A stretch of 64,000 nucleotides of DNA from an uncultured Caldilineales bacterium (GTDB lineage: Bacteria; Chloroflexota; Anaerolineae; JAAEKA01), in contig CALESQ010000076.1 of assembly GCA_937907455.1 (NCBI GenBank), positions 1 to 64,000 on the forward strand. Reading direction: 5' to 3'. A program made the translations under genes and the position numbers. The notes under the pieces were generated by a model, which was not told the DNA's origin, ran no database searches, and worked only from the letters and a program-made list of their open reading frames with translations. Shown here in pieces: positions 63,004 to 64,000 of the stretch. How positions within the stretch are numbered: the stretch's first letter is position 1; the number at the start of each line of letters is the position of its first letter.

Positions 63004-64000
63004 ATGAACAAAAAGGAACTTGAAACCTATCTCTGGGGAGCAGCAAATATTCTGCGCGGATTAATTGACGCGGCAGATTTCAAACAATACATTTTCCCCT
63101 TATTGTTTTTCAAACGCATTAGCGATTTATGGGACGAAGAATATCAGCAGGCTTTGGAAGAAAGCGGGGATGATTTCGATTATGCCGAGTTTCAAGAGAA
63201 TCACCGTTTTCAAATTCCAAAAGGTTGTCACTGGGAAGATGTAAGGAAGAAAACAACCAATGTCGGCGCGGCTTTGCAAAAGGCTTTCAAAGGAATTGAG
63301 AAAGCCAATTTTGAAATGTTGCATGATGTCTTTGGCGACGCACAGTGGACAAATAAACGCCGCATGACTGACGAGAAAATGCTGGATTTGATTGAGCATT
63401 TCTCAAAATACAAATTATCAGTTGCCGAAGTGCCGCATGACATCATGGGCGAAGGCTACGAATATCTCATTAAGAAATTTGCCGATGACAGCGGGCACAC
63501 TGCCGCAGAGTTTTATACCAACCGTACCGTTGTAAAACTGATGACGATGATTACTGACCCGCAATCAGGAGAAAGCGTTTATGACCCCACTTGCGGGAGT
63601 GGTGGAATTTTGCTCAACAGCGCATTGCATTTGAAAGAGCAAGGCAAAGAATATCGCACACTCAAACTATACGGGCAGGAATTGAACTTGATTACTTCTG
63701 CAATTGCCCGTATCAATATGTTCATACACAACGTAGATGAATTTCAAATCGCGCAAGGTGATACGCTTGATACCCCACAGTTTTTTTCTGGAGATGGTGG
63801 GCTACGTCAATTTGATGTAGTTATGGCAAACCCGCCGTACAGCGTGAAACGCTGGAATCAAACCAAATTTACCAACGACCCCTTTGGTAGAAATATTTGG
63901 GGCACACCGCCTCAAGGCAATGCCGATTATGCTTTTCAACAGCATATCATGGCAAGCCTAAAGCCAAATTCAGGAAGAAGCGTAACGTTGTTTCCGCATG
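63004..64000 (+). CDS. hsdM: Type I restriction-modification methylase subunit, partial
   Basis: The first 332 residues; the gene runs off the right edge. N-terminal helical HsdM domain (LETYLWGAANILRG, FKQYIFPLLFFKRISD), then the N6-adenine methyltransferase core with DPTCGSGG (SAM-binding motif I) and the catalytic NPPY. HsdM methylates adenine together with HsdS, and serves restriction with HsdR; these should lie to the right. Base composition is AT-rich against its neighbours, which suggests transfer. An AAGGA is 12-13 bp upstream. Confidence 0.9.
   Translation, partial: MNKKELETYLWGAANILRGLIDAADFKQYIFPLLFFKRISDLWDEEYQQALEESGDDFDYAEFQENHRFQIPKGCHWEDVRKKTTNVGAALQKAFKGIEKANFEMLHDVFGDAQWTNKRRMTDEKMLDLIEHFSKYKLSVAEVPHDIMGEGYEYLIKKFADDSGHTAAEFYTNRTVVKLMTMITDPQSGESVYDPTCGSGGILLNSALHLKEQGKEYRTLKLYGQELNLITSAIARINMFIHNVDEFQIAQGDTLDTPQFFSGDGGLRQFDVVMANPPYSVKRWNQTKFTNDPFGRNIWGTPPQGNADYAFQQHIMASLKPNSGRSVTLFPH

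Overview
The window looks like a piece of a high-GC Chloroflexota chromosome (Anaerolineae/Caldilineae-like). I infer this from the style of the genes, not from a search: secreted proteins with Thr/Pro-rich TPTPTAT linkers, DUF5666 and DUF5667 proteins, Val/Glu-rich stalks on peptide-binding lipoproteins, DppB-type permeases with a large extracytoplasmic insert, and long one-strand operons joined by ATGA overlaps. No rRNA and no intact tRNA were found. Two stretches are AT-richer and look acquired: the first NTPase gene (about 2.2-4.6 kb) and the type I methylase at the right edge (63.0-64.0 kb).

Layout. 1-1812: a tandem array of about eleven ~167-bp units, each holding four hairpins whose sequence changes keep the base pairing. 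1811-2327: a 5'-half tRNA-Arg(CCT) fragment, then a promoter, a palindrome and a terminator. 2328-10541: three NTPase genes (membrane-anchored, NACHT-like, STAND+TPR) followed by a radical SAM/SPASM maturase. 10.6-20.6 kb: secreted phospholipase D-like protein, SnoaL-like protein with a divergent HxlR regulator, phosphoesterase, xylulokinase, LOG-like protein, an ECF sigma/anti-sigma pair and two exported proteins. 20.7-29.0 kb (minus): cold-shock protein, M4 metalloprotease, RecD2, SH3-domain lipoprotein, MurE. 29.1-35.7 kb (minus): a complete oligopeptide ABC importer whose binding protein appears circularly permuted. 36.1-46.7 kb (minus): gingipain-like protease, three glycosyltransferases, a second peptide-binding protein and two more importer ATPases, without permeases. 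47.0-58.6 kb: spermidine synthase-like membrane protein, RlmN, LEA-like protein, a split acyl-CoA carboxylase alpha subunit, an exported barnase-like RNase with barstar, an AlkZ-like protein behind a 53-codon ORF, holin-like protein and AzlCD. 59.0-62.6 kb: a heterodimeric ABC exporter flanked by ~165-bp inverted repeats. 63.0 kb to the end: the start of hsdM.

How the genes may work together. The NTPase/radical SAM block resembles in parts the actinobacterial FxsT/FxsB (FxSxx-COOH) arrangement and is a candidate undescribed signalling or peptide-modification module. The extracellular proteases and the two sets of peptide-importer parts fit a life of digesting outside protein and taking up peptides; the second set probably borrows the permeases of the first. 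The strongest single observation is the permuted binding protein at 33757-35706: its sequence begins with what is normally the C-terminal half of the family and ends with the N-terminal half, while the neighbouring paralogue at 38088-40010 has the normal order.
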